Shown one piece after another: positions 34,207 to 42,324 of a stretch of 64,000 bases of DNA (its first letter is position 1; each line of letters starts with the position of its first letter). The DNA lies in the NCBI GenBank assembly GCA_963730115.1, contig CAVSQM010000012.1, forward strand, positions 930,001-994,000, written 5' to 3'. A model generated the notes under the pieces. It saw only the letters and a program-made list of their open reading frames with translations, was not told the DNA's origin and ran no database searches. This DNA comes from DASQFQ01 sp963730115 (GTDB lineage: Bacteria; Actinomycetota; Thermoleophilia; Solirubrobacterales; Solirubrobacteraceae). The translations under genes were made by a program, and so were the position numbers.

Positions 34207-35061
34207 CTAGGTGAGCGCCCGCACGTCCGCGCCCTGCGGCTCGAACGGGACCCGCAGCACGTCGGCCCAGCCCTCCGTCTCAGCCCGCAGCCGCTCCACC
34301 ACCGCCGCGGTCGCGTCGTACTGGGTCCACACGAGCACGGTCGGGCCGGCGCCCGAGATCGAGGCGCCGAGCGCGCCGAACTCGGTCGCCCTCGCCACCA
34401 GCGCCATCGACTCGGGGTAGAGCGCGGCACGGCGCGGCTGGTGCAACCGATCGGCGAGGCCGCGGGCGACGAGGTCGAGCCGGTTCTGGGCGAGGCCGAG
34501 CACGAGCATCGACGAGTGGGCGACGTTGAACACCGCGTCGGCCATCGGCACCTCGGCCGGCAGCGCGGCGCGCGCCCTCGCGGTCCGCACGTGGCGGTGG
34601 GGGACGACGAGGACCGCCTCGAGGCCCGCCGGGGGATCGAACCGCACCGCTTCGCCGTCGGCGCACAGCACGACGCCGCCGAGCAGCGCGGCGGCGACGT
34701 TGTCCGGGTGCCCCTCGAGCTCGGTGGCGAGCGCGAGCACGTCGGCGTCGAGCTCGAAGATCGAATCGGCGGCGAGCAGGCCGGCCACGTACGCCGCCGC
34801 GCTCGTGCCGAGGCCGCCCGAGAGCGGCACGTCGGAGGTGATGCGGAACTCGAAGTCGTCGGGCGCCGCCAGGCGGGCGAAGCCGCGCACGACGAGGTTG
34901 CGGCGGTCGCGCGCGATCGAGAGGTCGGTGACGACCCCGAAGTGCCCGCTCTCCACGACCTCGACCTCGATGTGCATGGCGAGCGCCGCCGCGAGCACGT
35001 CGAAGCCTGGACCGAGATTGGCCGACGAGGCCGGAACGCGAATGCGACGACGTCGTCTCAA
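34207..35061 (-). CDS. thrB: Homoserine kinase
   Basis: A 284-residue GHMP kinase with VPASSANLGPGFDVL at residues 9-23, the ATP-binding PLSGGLGTSAAAYVAG, and the C-terminal GASISGAGPTVLVW. It phosphorylates L-homoserine for threonine synthesis in the cytoplasm. TTG 35061 is the only plausible start before the conserved N terminus. It is the last gene of the lysA-hom-thrC-thrB operon, 49 bp after thrC. It ends 5 bp from the long palindrome, which would terminate the transcript. Confidence 0.93.
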   Translation of the reverse strand: MRRRRRIRVPASSANLGPGFDVLAAALAMHIEVEVVESGHFGVVTDLSIARDRRNLVVRGFARLAAPDDFEFRITSDVPLSGGLGTSAAAYVAGLLAADSIFELDADVLALATELEGHPDNVAAALLGGVVLCADGEAVRFDPPAGLEAVLVVPHRHVRTARARAALPAEVPMADAVFNVAHSSMLVLGLAQNRLDLVARGLADRLHQPRRAALYPESMALVARATEFGALGASISGAGPTVLVWTQYDATAAVVERLRAETEGWADVLRVPFEPQGADVRALT

Positions 35062-35110
35062 GGGCCGAGTTCGGGCGGCATTGGCGGCCCGAGGATCAGG
35101 GCGCGCCGAG

Positions 35111-36130
35111 TCACGACCCGAGCACGGCCTGCTCGACCGCCTCGATCTCGGGCTCGCACGGCACCACCGAGCCGGCGTGGCCGAGCGCGACCTGCGGGTC
35201 CTTCAGCCCGTGGCCGGTGAGCACGCAGACGATCTTCGACGCCCCCTCGGCGCCGTGCTTCATCAGGCCCGCCACGCCCGCGGCCGAGGCCGGCTCGCAG
35301 AACACGCCCTCGTGCGCGGCCAGCCAGCGGTAGGCGTCGAGGATCTCCCGGTCCGAGACCGCGCGGATGTCGCCCTGGGAGGCGGTCATCGCGCCCATCG
35401 CCTCCTCCCAGCGCGCCGGGTTGCCGATCCGGATCGCGCTCGCCACCGTCTCCGGGTTCTCGACCGGGGCGCCGTCGACCAGCGGGGCCGAGCCCTCCGC
35501 CTGCCAGCCGAGCATGCGCGGCGACGATCCGGCCTCCTGGAACCCCTTCCAGTACGCGGTGATGTTGCCGGCGTTGCCGACCGGGATGCAGAGCCCGTCG
35601 ATCTCGCCGATCTCGTCGACGATCTCGAACGCCGCCGTCTTCTGCCCCTCGAGCCGGTACGGGTTGACCGAGTTGACGAGCGCGATCGGGTGCCGCTGGA
35701 CGAGCTCGCGCACGAGCTTGAGCGCCGCGTCGAAGTTGCCGCGCAGCGCGATCACCCGCGCGCCGTGCATCAGCGCCTGGGCGAGCTTGCCGGTGGCGAT
35801 CTTGCCCTCCGGCACGATCACCGCGCCGGTCAGCCCCGCCCGCCCCGCGTACGCGGCCGCGCTGGCCGCGGTGTTGCCGGTCGAGGCGCAGATCACCGCC
35901 TCCGCCCCGTCGCGCACCGCCGCGGAGACCGCGCACGTCATCCCGCGGTCCTTGAACGACCCGGTCGGGTTGGCGCCCTCGACCTTCAGCCACACGTCGG
36001 CGCCGACCTGCTCCGACAGCCGCGTCGCCGGCACGAGCGGCGTCGAGCCCTCGAGCAGGGACACCACCGGGTCGCCGTCCTCGAACGGCAGGCGGTCGCG
36101 GTAGCGCTCGATGAGGCCGACGCGGCTCAG
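35111..36130 (-). CDS. thrC: Threonine synthase
   Basis: A 339-residue PLP enzyme with the PLP Lys in NPTGSFKDRGM, the phosphate loop VGNAGNIT and CASTGNTAASAAAYA. It converts O-phosphohomoserine to threonine. No ATG, GTG or TTG lies near the conserved N terminus (VGLIERYRDRLP), but a CTG at 36130 stands 5 nt after GAGGAG and overlaps the hom stop as CTGA, so I assign a CTG start with coupling to hom. The rest of the sequence is typical. Confidence 0.93.
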   Translation of the reverse strand: MSRVGLIERYRDRLPFEDGDPVVSLLEGSTPLVPATRLSEQVGADVWLKVEGANPTGSFKDRGMTCAVSAAVRDGAEAVICASTGNTAASAAAYAGRAGLTGAVIVPEGKIATGKLAQALMHGARVIALRGNFDAALKLVRELVQRHPIALVNSVNPYRLEGQKTAAFEIVDEIGEIDGLCIPVGNAGNITAYWKGFQEAGSSPRMLGWQAEGSAPLVDGAPVENPETVASAIRIGNPARWEEAMGAMTASQGDIRAVSDREILDAYRWLAAHEGVFCEPASAAGVAGLMKHGAEGASKIVCVLTGHGLKDPQVALGHAGSVVPCEPEIEAVEQAVLGS

Positions 36131-37350
36131 GTGAACTCCTCGTCGATCACGCGGATCGCACGCGGCGGCGAGCGCATGAAGTCGAGCTGGCCGATCAGCC
36201 GCAGCGCCCCGTACAGACGCGACTCGAGCAGCGGGTGCAGCACCATCACGAGCCGCGCGTTGTCGCCCAGCCCCTCCTGGACGACCGACTTCACCGACGC
36301 GCCCTGCATGCCGAGGATCTCGGCGATCTGGGCGAGCACGCCGGGCCGGTCGGCGACCTCGAGGTGCAGGTAGAACGCCGAGCTCACGTCCGTGACGAAC
36401 GGCAGCTCGTCGGTCGTCTCCGGCGTCGTGGCGGGCGGGATCATCGCCGAGATCACGTCGCCGAGGACGGCGCTCGCGGTCTGCGGCCCGCCCGCGCCCG
36501 GCCCCGACAAGGTGATCTCGGTGATCGCGTCGGACTCCACCGTGACCGCGTTGAACGGCCCGTGCACCGACGCCAGCGGGTGCTCGGCGTAGAGGAACGC
36601 CGGGTGCACGCGCACGTTGATGCCGCCGTCGATCCGCTCCGCGGTGCCGATCAGCTTCAGCCCGAGCCCGAGCTCCTGCGCGTAGGCCATGTCGTCGGCG
36701 GTGATGTGCTCGATGCCCTCGTAGCGGACCTGGTCGAGGTGCACGGGCGTCGAGAACGCCAGCCGCGCGAGGATCGCCATCTTGGCCGCCGCGTCCTTGC
36801 CCGTGACGTCGTCGGTCGGGTCGGCCTCGGCGTAGCCGAGCTGCTGCGCCTGACTCAAGGCCTCGTCGTAGGACATGCCCTCGGCCGCCATCGCGGAGAG
36901 GATGTAGTTCGTCGTCCCGTTGACGATCCCGTGGACGCGCTCGATGCGCGCGGCCGCGAGCGACTCCTGGAGCACGCGGATGACCGGCACGACGCCCGCC
37001 ACCGCGCCCTCGAAGCGCAGCTGCACGCCGTGCTCGCGCGCGGCGGCCCACAGCTCCTCGCCGTGGTTGGAGAGCAGCTGCTTGTTGGCCGAGACGACGT
37101 GCTTGCCGGCCTGCATGGCCCGCAGCACGTACTCGCGCGCCGGCTCGAGCCCGCCGATCAGCTCGACGACCAGGTCCGACCCCTCGAGGATCTCCTCGAA
37201 CGTGCCGCGCGAGCGCGTCAGCACGCCCGACAGCTCGGGGCGCGCGCCGATGATCGCCTCGACCGCGTCGGCGCGCTCGGCCAGCAGCGCCTCGAACGCC
37301 GAGCCGACCGTCCCGTGGCCCAGCAGGCCGACCTTAAACGTCCCGGGCAA
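36127..37350 (-). CDS. hom: Homoserine dehydrogenase
   Basis: A 407-residue enzyme: NAD(P)-binding N terminus VGLLGHGTVGSAFEALL, the catalytic region GIVNGTTNYILS and GKDAAAKMAILARLAF, and a C-terminal ACT domain (about 325-405) starting YLHLEVADRPGVLAQIAEIL. The ACT domain usually gives feedback control by threonine. It reduces aspartate semialdehyde to homoserine. TTG 37350 overlaps the end of lysA by 17 nt. Confidence 0.95.
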   Translation of the reverse strand: MPGTFKVGLLGHGTVGSAFEALLAERADAVEAIIGARPELSGVLTRSRGTFEEILEGSDLVVELIGGLEPAREYVLRAMQAGKHVVSANKQLLSNHGEELWAAAREHGVQLRFEGAVAGVVPVIRVLQESLAAARIERVHGIVNGTTNYILSAMAAEGMSYDEALSQAQQLGYAEADPTDDVTGKDAAAKMAILARLAFSTPVHLDQVRYEGIEHITADDMAYAQELGLGLKLIGTAERIDGGINVRVHPAFLYAEHPLASVHGPFNAVTVESDAITEITLSGPGAGGPQTASAVLGDVISAMIPPATTPETTDELPFVTDVSSAFYLHLEVADRPGVLAQIAEILGMQGASVKSVVQEGLGDNARLVMVLHPLLESRLYGALRLIGQLDFMRSPPRAIRVIDEEFT

Positions 37351-38596
37351 CCAGATCCTCCAGTGTCTCCCGCCGCACCGCCACCCGCGCCTCGCCGCCG
37401 GCGCAGAGGATGACCGGCGGCCGCGGCACGCCGTTGTAGTTGTTCGCCATGGCGTGGCCGTAGGCGCCGGTGGCCGGGGTCACAACGACGTCGCCCGGCC
37501 GCGGGTCGCGCAGCCGCACGTCCCACGCGATGACGTCGCCCGACTCGCAGTGCTTGCCGGCCAGGTGGCAGGGCTCGCCCGGCTCGCCGTCCGTCCCCAG
37601 CCGGTCCGCCACATCGGCCGAGTAGGGCGCGCCGTAGAGCATCGGGCGCAGGTTGTCGCTCATGCCGCCGTCGACCGCCACCCACGTGGAGTCGCGGTGC
37701 TTGACCGACTCGACCGTGTAGAGCGTGACCCCGGCGTTCGCCACCAGCGCGCGCCCCGGCTCGATCCACAGCTCGGCCTCGGCCGCGCCCAGCAGCTCGT
37801 GCGCCGCGCCCGTCACGCCGGCCACCCACTCGTCGACCGACGGCGGCCGCTGCTCGGGGGTGTAGGCGGCCGCCAGCCCGCCGCCGAGGTCGTAGACGGG
37901 GAACGGGCCGAGCTCGGCGATCGCCGCCACGGCGTCGCGATAGGGCGCGAGGTCGAACAGCTGCGAGCCGATGTGGGCGTGGACGCCGCGGACGTCGGCC
38001 CAGCCGGCGGAGTTGAGGCGGTCGACGGCGTGGGCGGCCTCGGCCAGCGTGAGGCCGAACTTCTGGTCGGCGTGGCCGGTCGCCACCGCGGCGTGGGTGT
38101 CGGTGTGGACCTCGGGCACGACCCGCAGCAGCACCGGCTGGGGGCCGTCGCCCGCCGCCGCCTCGAGCCGGTCGATCTCGTCGAGGTTGTCGATCGCCAC
38201 CACGAGCCGCTGCTCGACCGCCGCGCGCAGCTCGGCGAGCGACTTCGCGTTGCCGTGCACGACCATCCGCCCGGGGTCGAAGCCCGCGCGCTGCGCGAGG
38301 TGCAGCTCGCCGGCGGAGGCGACGTCGACGCCCAGCCCTTCCTCGGCGAAGATCCGCAGGACGGCCGTGCACGGGAAGGCCTTGGCGGCGAACAGCACGC
38401 GCGAGCGGCCGCCGTGATGGGCGGCCATCGCGCGCAGGAACTCGCGTGCCCGGGCGCGCAGGTCGTCCTCGGCCACGACGTAGGCGGGGGTGCCGAACTC
38501 GCGCGCCAGATCGAGGGCGTCGCAGCCGCCGATGGCGAGCCGGCCGTCGTGGACGGACGCGGCCCCGGGGTAGACGGTCAGCGTCGCGGCGGCCAT
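37334..38596 (-). CDS. lysA: Diaminopimelate decarboxylase
   Basis: A 420-residue alanine-racemase-fold enzyme with the PLP Lys in VLFAAKAFPC, HAHIGSQL for the phosphate region, and the catalytic-site CESGDVI near the C terminus. It makes L-lysine from meso-diaminopimelate. It is first in the aspartate-family operon on this strand; its ATG is 14 bp from the start of the divergent alpha/beta hydrolase. No lysine riboswitch is visible upstream, since the gap is too short. Confidence 0.95.
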   Translation of the reverse strand: MAAATLTVYPGAASVHDGRLAIGGCDALDLAREFGTPAYVVAEDDLRARAREFLRAMAAHHGGRSRVLFAAKAFPCTAVLRIFAEEGLGVDVASAGELHLAQRAGFDPGRMVVHGNAKSLAELRAAVEQRLVVAIDNLDEIDRLEAAAGDGPQPVLLRVVPEVHTDTHAAVATGHADQKFGLTLAEAAHAVDRLNSAGWADVRGVHAHIGSQLFDLAPYRDAVAAIAELGPFPVYDLGGGLAAAYTPEQRPPSVDEWVAGVTGAAHELLGAAEAELWIEPGRALVANAGVTLYTVESVKHRDSTWVAVDGGMSDNLRPMLYGAPYSADVADRLGTDGEPGEPCHLAGKHCESGDVIAWDVRLRDPRPGDVVVTPATGAYGHAMANNYNGVPRPPVILCAGGEARVAVRRETLEDLVARDV

Positions 38597-38610
38597 GATG
38601 CGCGCCGATT

Positions 38611-39285
38611 ATGCGCTATGAGACCCCCGCTCCCCCGGCCGAGCTCGGCAAGGTCGACGGGCTGGCCTACTCGCTGTGGCTGCCCGAGGGCGATCCGTGG
38701 GCCGGCGTCGTGATCCTCCACGGCGCCGGCTCGTCCAAGGAGAGCCACCACGACTTCGCCCGCGCGGCGCGCTCCGCCGGGCTCTCAGCCGTGTGCTTCG
38801 ACCAGCGCGGGCACGGGGAGAGCGGCGGCGCGCTCGACGCTCGCGTGCTCGACGACGTCGCCACCGTGGCGGGGCTGCTCGGCGACGTGCCGCTCGCGCT
38901 GCGCGGCTCGAGCATGGGCGGCTATCTGGCCATCCTGGCCGCCGGCCGGCTCGGCGCGCAGGCCGCGGTGGCGATCTGCCCGGCGAGCGCGGACGGCCTC
39001 GCCCGCGGCCTGCGCAACGGCGAGTTCGAGTTCGACGCCGACGTGCCGTCGCTCAGCGCGTTCCTGGCGAGCAACGAGCTGGACGTCGCGGGCCTCGAGG
39101 CGCCGCTGCTGCTCCTGCACGCCGAGGGCGACGAGCGCGTCCCGGTCGCGCACTCGCGCGAGCTGGCACGGGTGGCGCCGAACGCCGAGCTCGTCGTCGT
39201 CCCCGGCGGCCACCACCGCTCGGTCCAGCACGACGCCGAGCTGCAGGGTCACGCCCTGCGCTGGCTGCGGCGCGTGATCACCTAG
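38611..39285 (+). CDS. Alpha/beta hydrolase
   Basis: A 224-residue serine hydrolase with ILHGAGSSKESHHDFA as the oxyanion-hole strand, the nucleophile elbow GSSMGGY, an Asp in LHAEGDERVPV and a His in PGGHHRSVQ. These four elements give a full catalytic set. The substrate is unknown; the fold and size resemble small dienelactone-type esterases. The start overlaps the putative lysA promoter region, so the two genes must share or interleave promoters. Confidence 0.8.
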   Translation: MRYETPAPPAELGKVDGLAYSLWLPEGDPWAGVVILHGAGSSKESHHDFARAARSAGLSAVCFDQRGHGESGGALDARVLDDVATVAGLLGDVPLALRGSSMGGYLAILAAGRLGAQAAVAICPASADGLARGLRNGEFEFDADVPSLSAFLASNELDVAGLEAPLLLLHAEGDERVPVAHSRELARVAPNAELVVVPGGHHRSVQHDAELQGHALRWLRRVIT

Positions 39286-39527
39286 CGACCGTCGCCACCC
39301 CCGCCCGGGCCGGAGGGGGTCGGCCGGGCGGAGGTCGGAGACGGAGCGTCGCGACCAGGAGGGGGAAGCGCGACGCGGCCCTCTTGCAGCGAGGGCAGGG
39401 TGGTCACGCGGTCGGCCTTCTCAGCCCCCTGGAAGGCGACCGACGTGAACAGGAACATGAGCGTGCAGAGCGCGATGGCGCCGATGGCGCCCACCCAGCC
39501 CGTCCCGATGAGGAGTCCACGTCCCAT
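39282..39527 (-). CDS. Small single-pass membrane protein
   Basis: An 81-residue protein with one transmembrane helix (about 8-30; GWVGAIGAIALCTLMFLFTS) and a Pro/Gly/Ser-rich outside tail. No domain is recognised. The stop overlaps the convergent hydrolase stop by 4 nt. There is no obvious ribosome-binding site. It could be a small regulator of a neighbouring membrane enzyme, but nothing directly shows this. Confidence 0.55.
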   Translation of the reverse strand: MGRGLLIGTGWVGAIGAIALCTLMFLFTSVAFQGAEKADRVTTLPSLQEGRVALPPPGRDAPSPTSARPTPSGPGGGGDGR

Positions 39528-39625
39528 GTTCGAAGGCGGAAACGTGCTCGGTGCGAGAAACCCGCGCCAATCGCGGTCGGATGGACGAACGTCTGCCCTT
39601 TGGGGCGATGGATTAAGGTCGGCGC

Positions 39626-40648
39626 GTGTTCGGCCGCGTCCTCCACTGCGTCGATGCCCACGCCGAGGGCGAGCCGAGCCGGATCGTGGTCGGCGGGGTG
39701 CTCGACGTCCCCGGCACGACGATGCTCGAGAAGATGCGCCGGCTCGAGGCCGAGGGTGACGAGCTGCGGCGGCTGCTGCTGTTCGAGCCGCGCGGGTCGG
39801 CGCCGCTGTCGCTCGACATCGTGCTGCCCTCGGCGCACCCGGAGGCCGACGCCGGCTTCCTGATCATGGAGTCGTGCTCCTACGAGGGCATGTCGGGCTC
39901 GAACACGATCAACACCGCGACCGTGCTCCTCGAGACCGGGATCGTGCCGATGACCGAGCCCGTCACGGAGCTGGTGCTCGAGGCGCCCGCCGGGCTGGTG
40001 CGCGTGACCGCCGACTGCCGCGGCGGCCGCTGCGAGCGGGTGACGTTCGAGAACGTGCCGTCGTTCGCCACCGCGCTGGACGCGCCGGTGGTCGTGCCGG
40101 GGCTCGGCGAGGTGCCCGTCGACGTGGCCTACGGCGGGGCGTTCTGCGCCTTCGTCGACGCCGAGGCGCTGGGCTACGCGATCGTGCCCGAGGAGGCGCG
40201 CGAGCTGGCGGAGCTGGGCGAGCGGATCCGGCCGTGCGTGGAGCAGCAGGTGGTGATCGCGCACCCGGTCGAGCCGGCGCTGAGCGCGCTCTCGTTCGTC
40301 GTCTTCACCGCCGCGCCGCGGGTGGGCGGCGACGCGCGCAACGCGACCGTGGTGGCGCCGGGCCGGCTCGACCGCTCGGCGACCGGCACCGCGACGTCGG
40401 CGCGCCTGGCCGTCCTGGCCGCGCGCGGGCTGATCGGCGACGGCGAGGAGCTCGTCAACGAGAGCGTGATCGACACCCGCTTCGTCGGCCGGATCGTGGG
40501 CCGCACGACGGTCGGCGACGTCGAGGCGATCGTGCCCGCGATCTCCGGCCGCGCCTGGATCACGGGCACGCACCAGTTCGTGCTCGACCCCGACGACCCG
40601 TTCCCCGAAGGGTTCCGGCTGCCCGACACCTGGGGCGCCGGCCTTTGA
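39626..40648 (+). CDS. Proline racemase family enzyme (probable trans-3-hydroxy-L-proline dehydratase type)
   Basis: A 340-residue protein of the proline racemase/4-hydroxyproline epimerase superfamily. The first catalytic position, normally Cys in MCGHG, is Ser in MSGSNTINTAT. The second, normally Cys in SPCGTGT, is Thr in SATGTATSARLA. Thr at the second position is known in trans-3-hydroxyproline dehydratases; the Ser/Thr pair is unusual. The next gene, overlapping by 4 nt, is of the ornithine cyclodeaminase family, which includes delta1-pyrroline-2-carboxylate reductases, so a two-step path from trans-3-hydroxy-L-proline to proline is inferred. GTG 39626 lies 6 nt after TAAGGT. Confidence 0.82.
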   Translation: MFGRVLHCVDAHAEGEPSRIVVGGVLDVPGTTMLEKMRRLEAEGDELRRLLLFEPRGSAPLSLDIVLPSAHPEADAGFLIMESCSYEGMSGSNTINTATVLLETGIVPMTEPVTELVLEAPAGLVRVTADCRGGRCERVTFENVPSFATALDAPVVVPGLGEVPVDVAYGGAFCAFVDAEALGYAIVPEEARELAELGERIRPCVEQQVVIAHPVEPALSALSFVVFTAAPRVGGDARNATVVAPGRLDRSATGTATSARLAVLAARGLIGDGEELVNESVIDTRFVGRIVGRTTVGDVEAIVPAISGRAWITGTHQFVLDPDDPFPEGFRLPDTWGAGL

Positions 40649-41574
40649 AGCTCCGCCTCCTGTCCCGCGCGGACGTCGAGGCCGCGCTCGACCCGGACGC
40701 CCTCGTCGACGAGCTCGCCGAGTCCTTCGCCGCCTTCAGCGCGGGCAACACCTCGATGCCGCCCCGCGCGGGCGTCGAGGTGCCCGGTGCGGGCACGATC
40801 CTGCTGATGGGCGCGCACCGGTTCGCGAGCGAGTCGGTGACGGTCAAGCTCGTCTCGGTCTTCCCCGGTCACGACCCCGCCCACCAGGCGGCGATCGTCG
40901 TGGTCGACGCCGCCACCGGCGCCCCGGCCGCCCTGATGGACGGCGACGCCATCACCGCCGTCCGCACCGCCGCCGGCTCCCGCCTCGCCACGCGGCTGCT
41001 GGCCCGCGAGGACGCCGACGTGCTGGCCGTGCTCGGCACCGGCGTCCAGGGCGACGCCCACCTGGCGGCGTTGTGCCGGGAACGGGAGTGGGCGGAGATC
41101 CGCGTCTGGGGCCGCCGCGAGGAGGCGGCGCACGCGCTTGCCGAACGCCACGGCGCCCGCGCGGTCCCATCGCCCGGGGACGCCGTCCGCGACGCCGGGG
41201 TCGTCTGCGTGGCCACGGCGGCCACCGAGCCCGTCCTCCTCCGCGCCTGGCTCGCCCCGGGCGCGCACGTCAACTCGGTCGGCTTCACCGCCGAGGGCCG
41301 CGAGCTCGACCCCGACCTCGTCCGCGACGCGCTCGTCGTCGTCGAGTCGCGCGAGTCCGCCCTCGCGCCGCCGCCCGCCGGCAGCACCGACCTCGAGGGC
41401 GCGGACGCGCACGCGGAGATCGGCGAGCTCGTCGCGGGCAAGCCCGGCCGCACGAGCCCCGATCAGCTGACGCTCTACAAGTCCGTCGGCGTCGCCCTCG
41501 AGGACGACGCTGCGGCCCGGCTCGCCTTGCGCGGGGCGGAGGAACGCGAGCTCGGCCGCTTGGTCGAGCTCTGA
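40645..41574 (+). CDS. Ornithine cyclodeaminase/mu-crystallin family reductase
   Basis: A 309-residue NAD(P)-binding protein with VLAVLGTGVQGDAHLAAL as the Rossmann loop, GDAITAVRTAAGSRLATRLL before it and LAPGAHVNSVGF after it, the family markers. Likely a delta1-pyrroline-2-carboxylate reductase, given its coupling with the racemase-family gene through a TTGA overlap. Ornithine cyclodeaminase or alanine dehydrogenase activity is possible. Its last 100 bp overlap the convergent lgt gene. Confidence 0.85.
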   Translation: MKLRLLSRADVEAALDPDALVDELAESFAAFSAGNTSMPPRAGVEVPGAGTILLMGAHRFASESVTVKLVSVFPGHDPAHQAAIVVVDAATGAPAALMDGDAITAVRTAAGSRLATRLLAREDADVLAVLGTGVQGDAHLAALCREREWAEIRVWGRREEAAHALAERHGARAVPSPGDAVRDAGVVCVATAATEPVLLRAWLAPGAHVNSVGFTAEGRELDPDLVRDALVVVESRESALAPPPAGSTDLEGADAHAEIGELVAGKPGRTSPDQLTLYKSVGVALEDDAAARLALRGAEERELGRLVEL

Positions 41575-42299
41575 GGCGCCGGCTCGCGTGAGCGCAGGCG
41601 CAGGATCCACCAGGCGCCGGCGACGATCATCACCACGGACACGAACTGGGCGAGGCTGAACGGCCCCACGATGTCGTCGTTGCGGCGGATGAACTCGACG
41701 AGGAAGCGCTCGATCCCCGCCAGCAGTGCCCACCAGCCGATCAGCTCACCGGGCCGCAGCCGGTCGCGCATGTGCCACAGCCACCACGTCACGCCGCTCA
41801 TCACGAGGAACTCGTAGAGCGGGGTCGGGTGGACCTCGTCGGTGGTCGGCACCGTGCCGTCGGGATACGCCATCGCCCACGGCAGGTCCGACGGGATGCC
41901 GTAGTCGCCGTCGCCCGCCAGCTGGCACCCGAGCCGCCCGACCGCGTAGCCGATCGCCAGCGCCGGGGCGCCCATGTCGAACAGGCGGTAGTCGAGGAAG
42001 CCGCGGTACTTCGCGTAGGCCATCACCGCCAGCGCACCGCCGAGTGCGCCGCCGTAGAACACCAGCCCCGTGCCGGAGAACAGCGACCCGAGGTCGCCCT
42101 TCTCGACGACGAACCAGAGCTTCGCCCCGATGATCCCGCCCGCGCCGGCGCAGAACATGATCTCGTAGACCCAGTCGACCGGCAGCCCGATCTCCTTCAG
42201 GCGCAGCGCCACCAGCACGCCAGACGACACGAGGGCCAGCGCCAGCATCAGGCCGAACGTCTGCAGCTGGAAGCCCAGGATGTCGATCTCGGGGAGCAC
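41475..42299 (-). CDS. lgt: Prolipoprotein diacylglyceryl transferase
   Basis: A 274-residue seven-helix membrane enzyme. The Lgt signature GRLGCQLAGDGDYG lies at about 119-132, with FYGGALGGALAV before it and HPTPLYEF after it. It transfers diacylglycerol from phosphatidylglycerol to the lipobox Cys of prolipoproteins, such as those at 33307 and 50881. The C-terminal 35 residues are Ser/Arg-rich and overlap the opposite gene. It is 25 bp downstream of the M23 peptidase on the same strand, so it may share the riboswitch-controlled transcript. Confidence 0.93.
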   Translation of the reverse strand: MLPEIDILGFQLQTFGLMLALALVSSGVLVALRLKEIGLPVDWVYEIMFCAGAGGIIGAKLWFVVEKGDLGSLFSGTGLVFYGGALGGALAVMAYAKYRGFLDYRLFDMGAPALAIGYAVGRLGCQLAGDGDYGIPSDLPWAMAYPDGTVPTTDEVHPTPLYEFLVMSGVTWWLWHMRDRLRPGELIGWWALLAGIERFLVEFIRRNDDIVGPFSLAQFVSVVMIVAGAWWILRLRSREPAPQSSTKRPSSRSSAPRKASRAAASSSRATPTDL

Positions 42300-42324
42300 G
42301 ACGGCTCCTAGCGTACGAGGTCGG

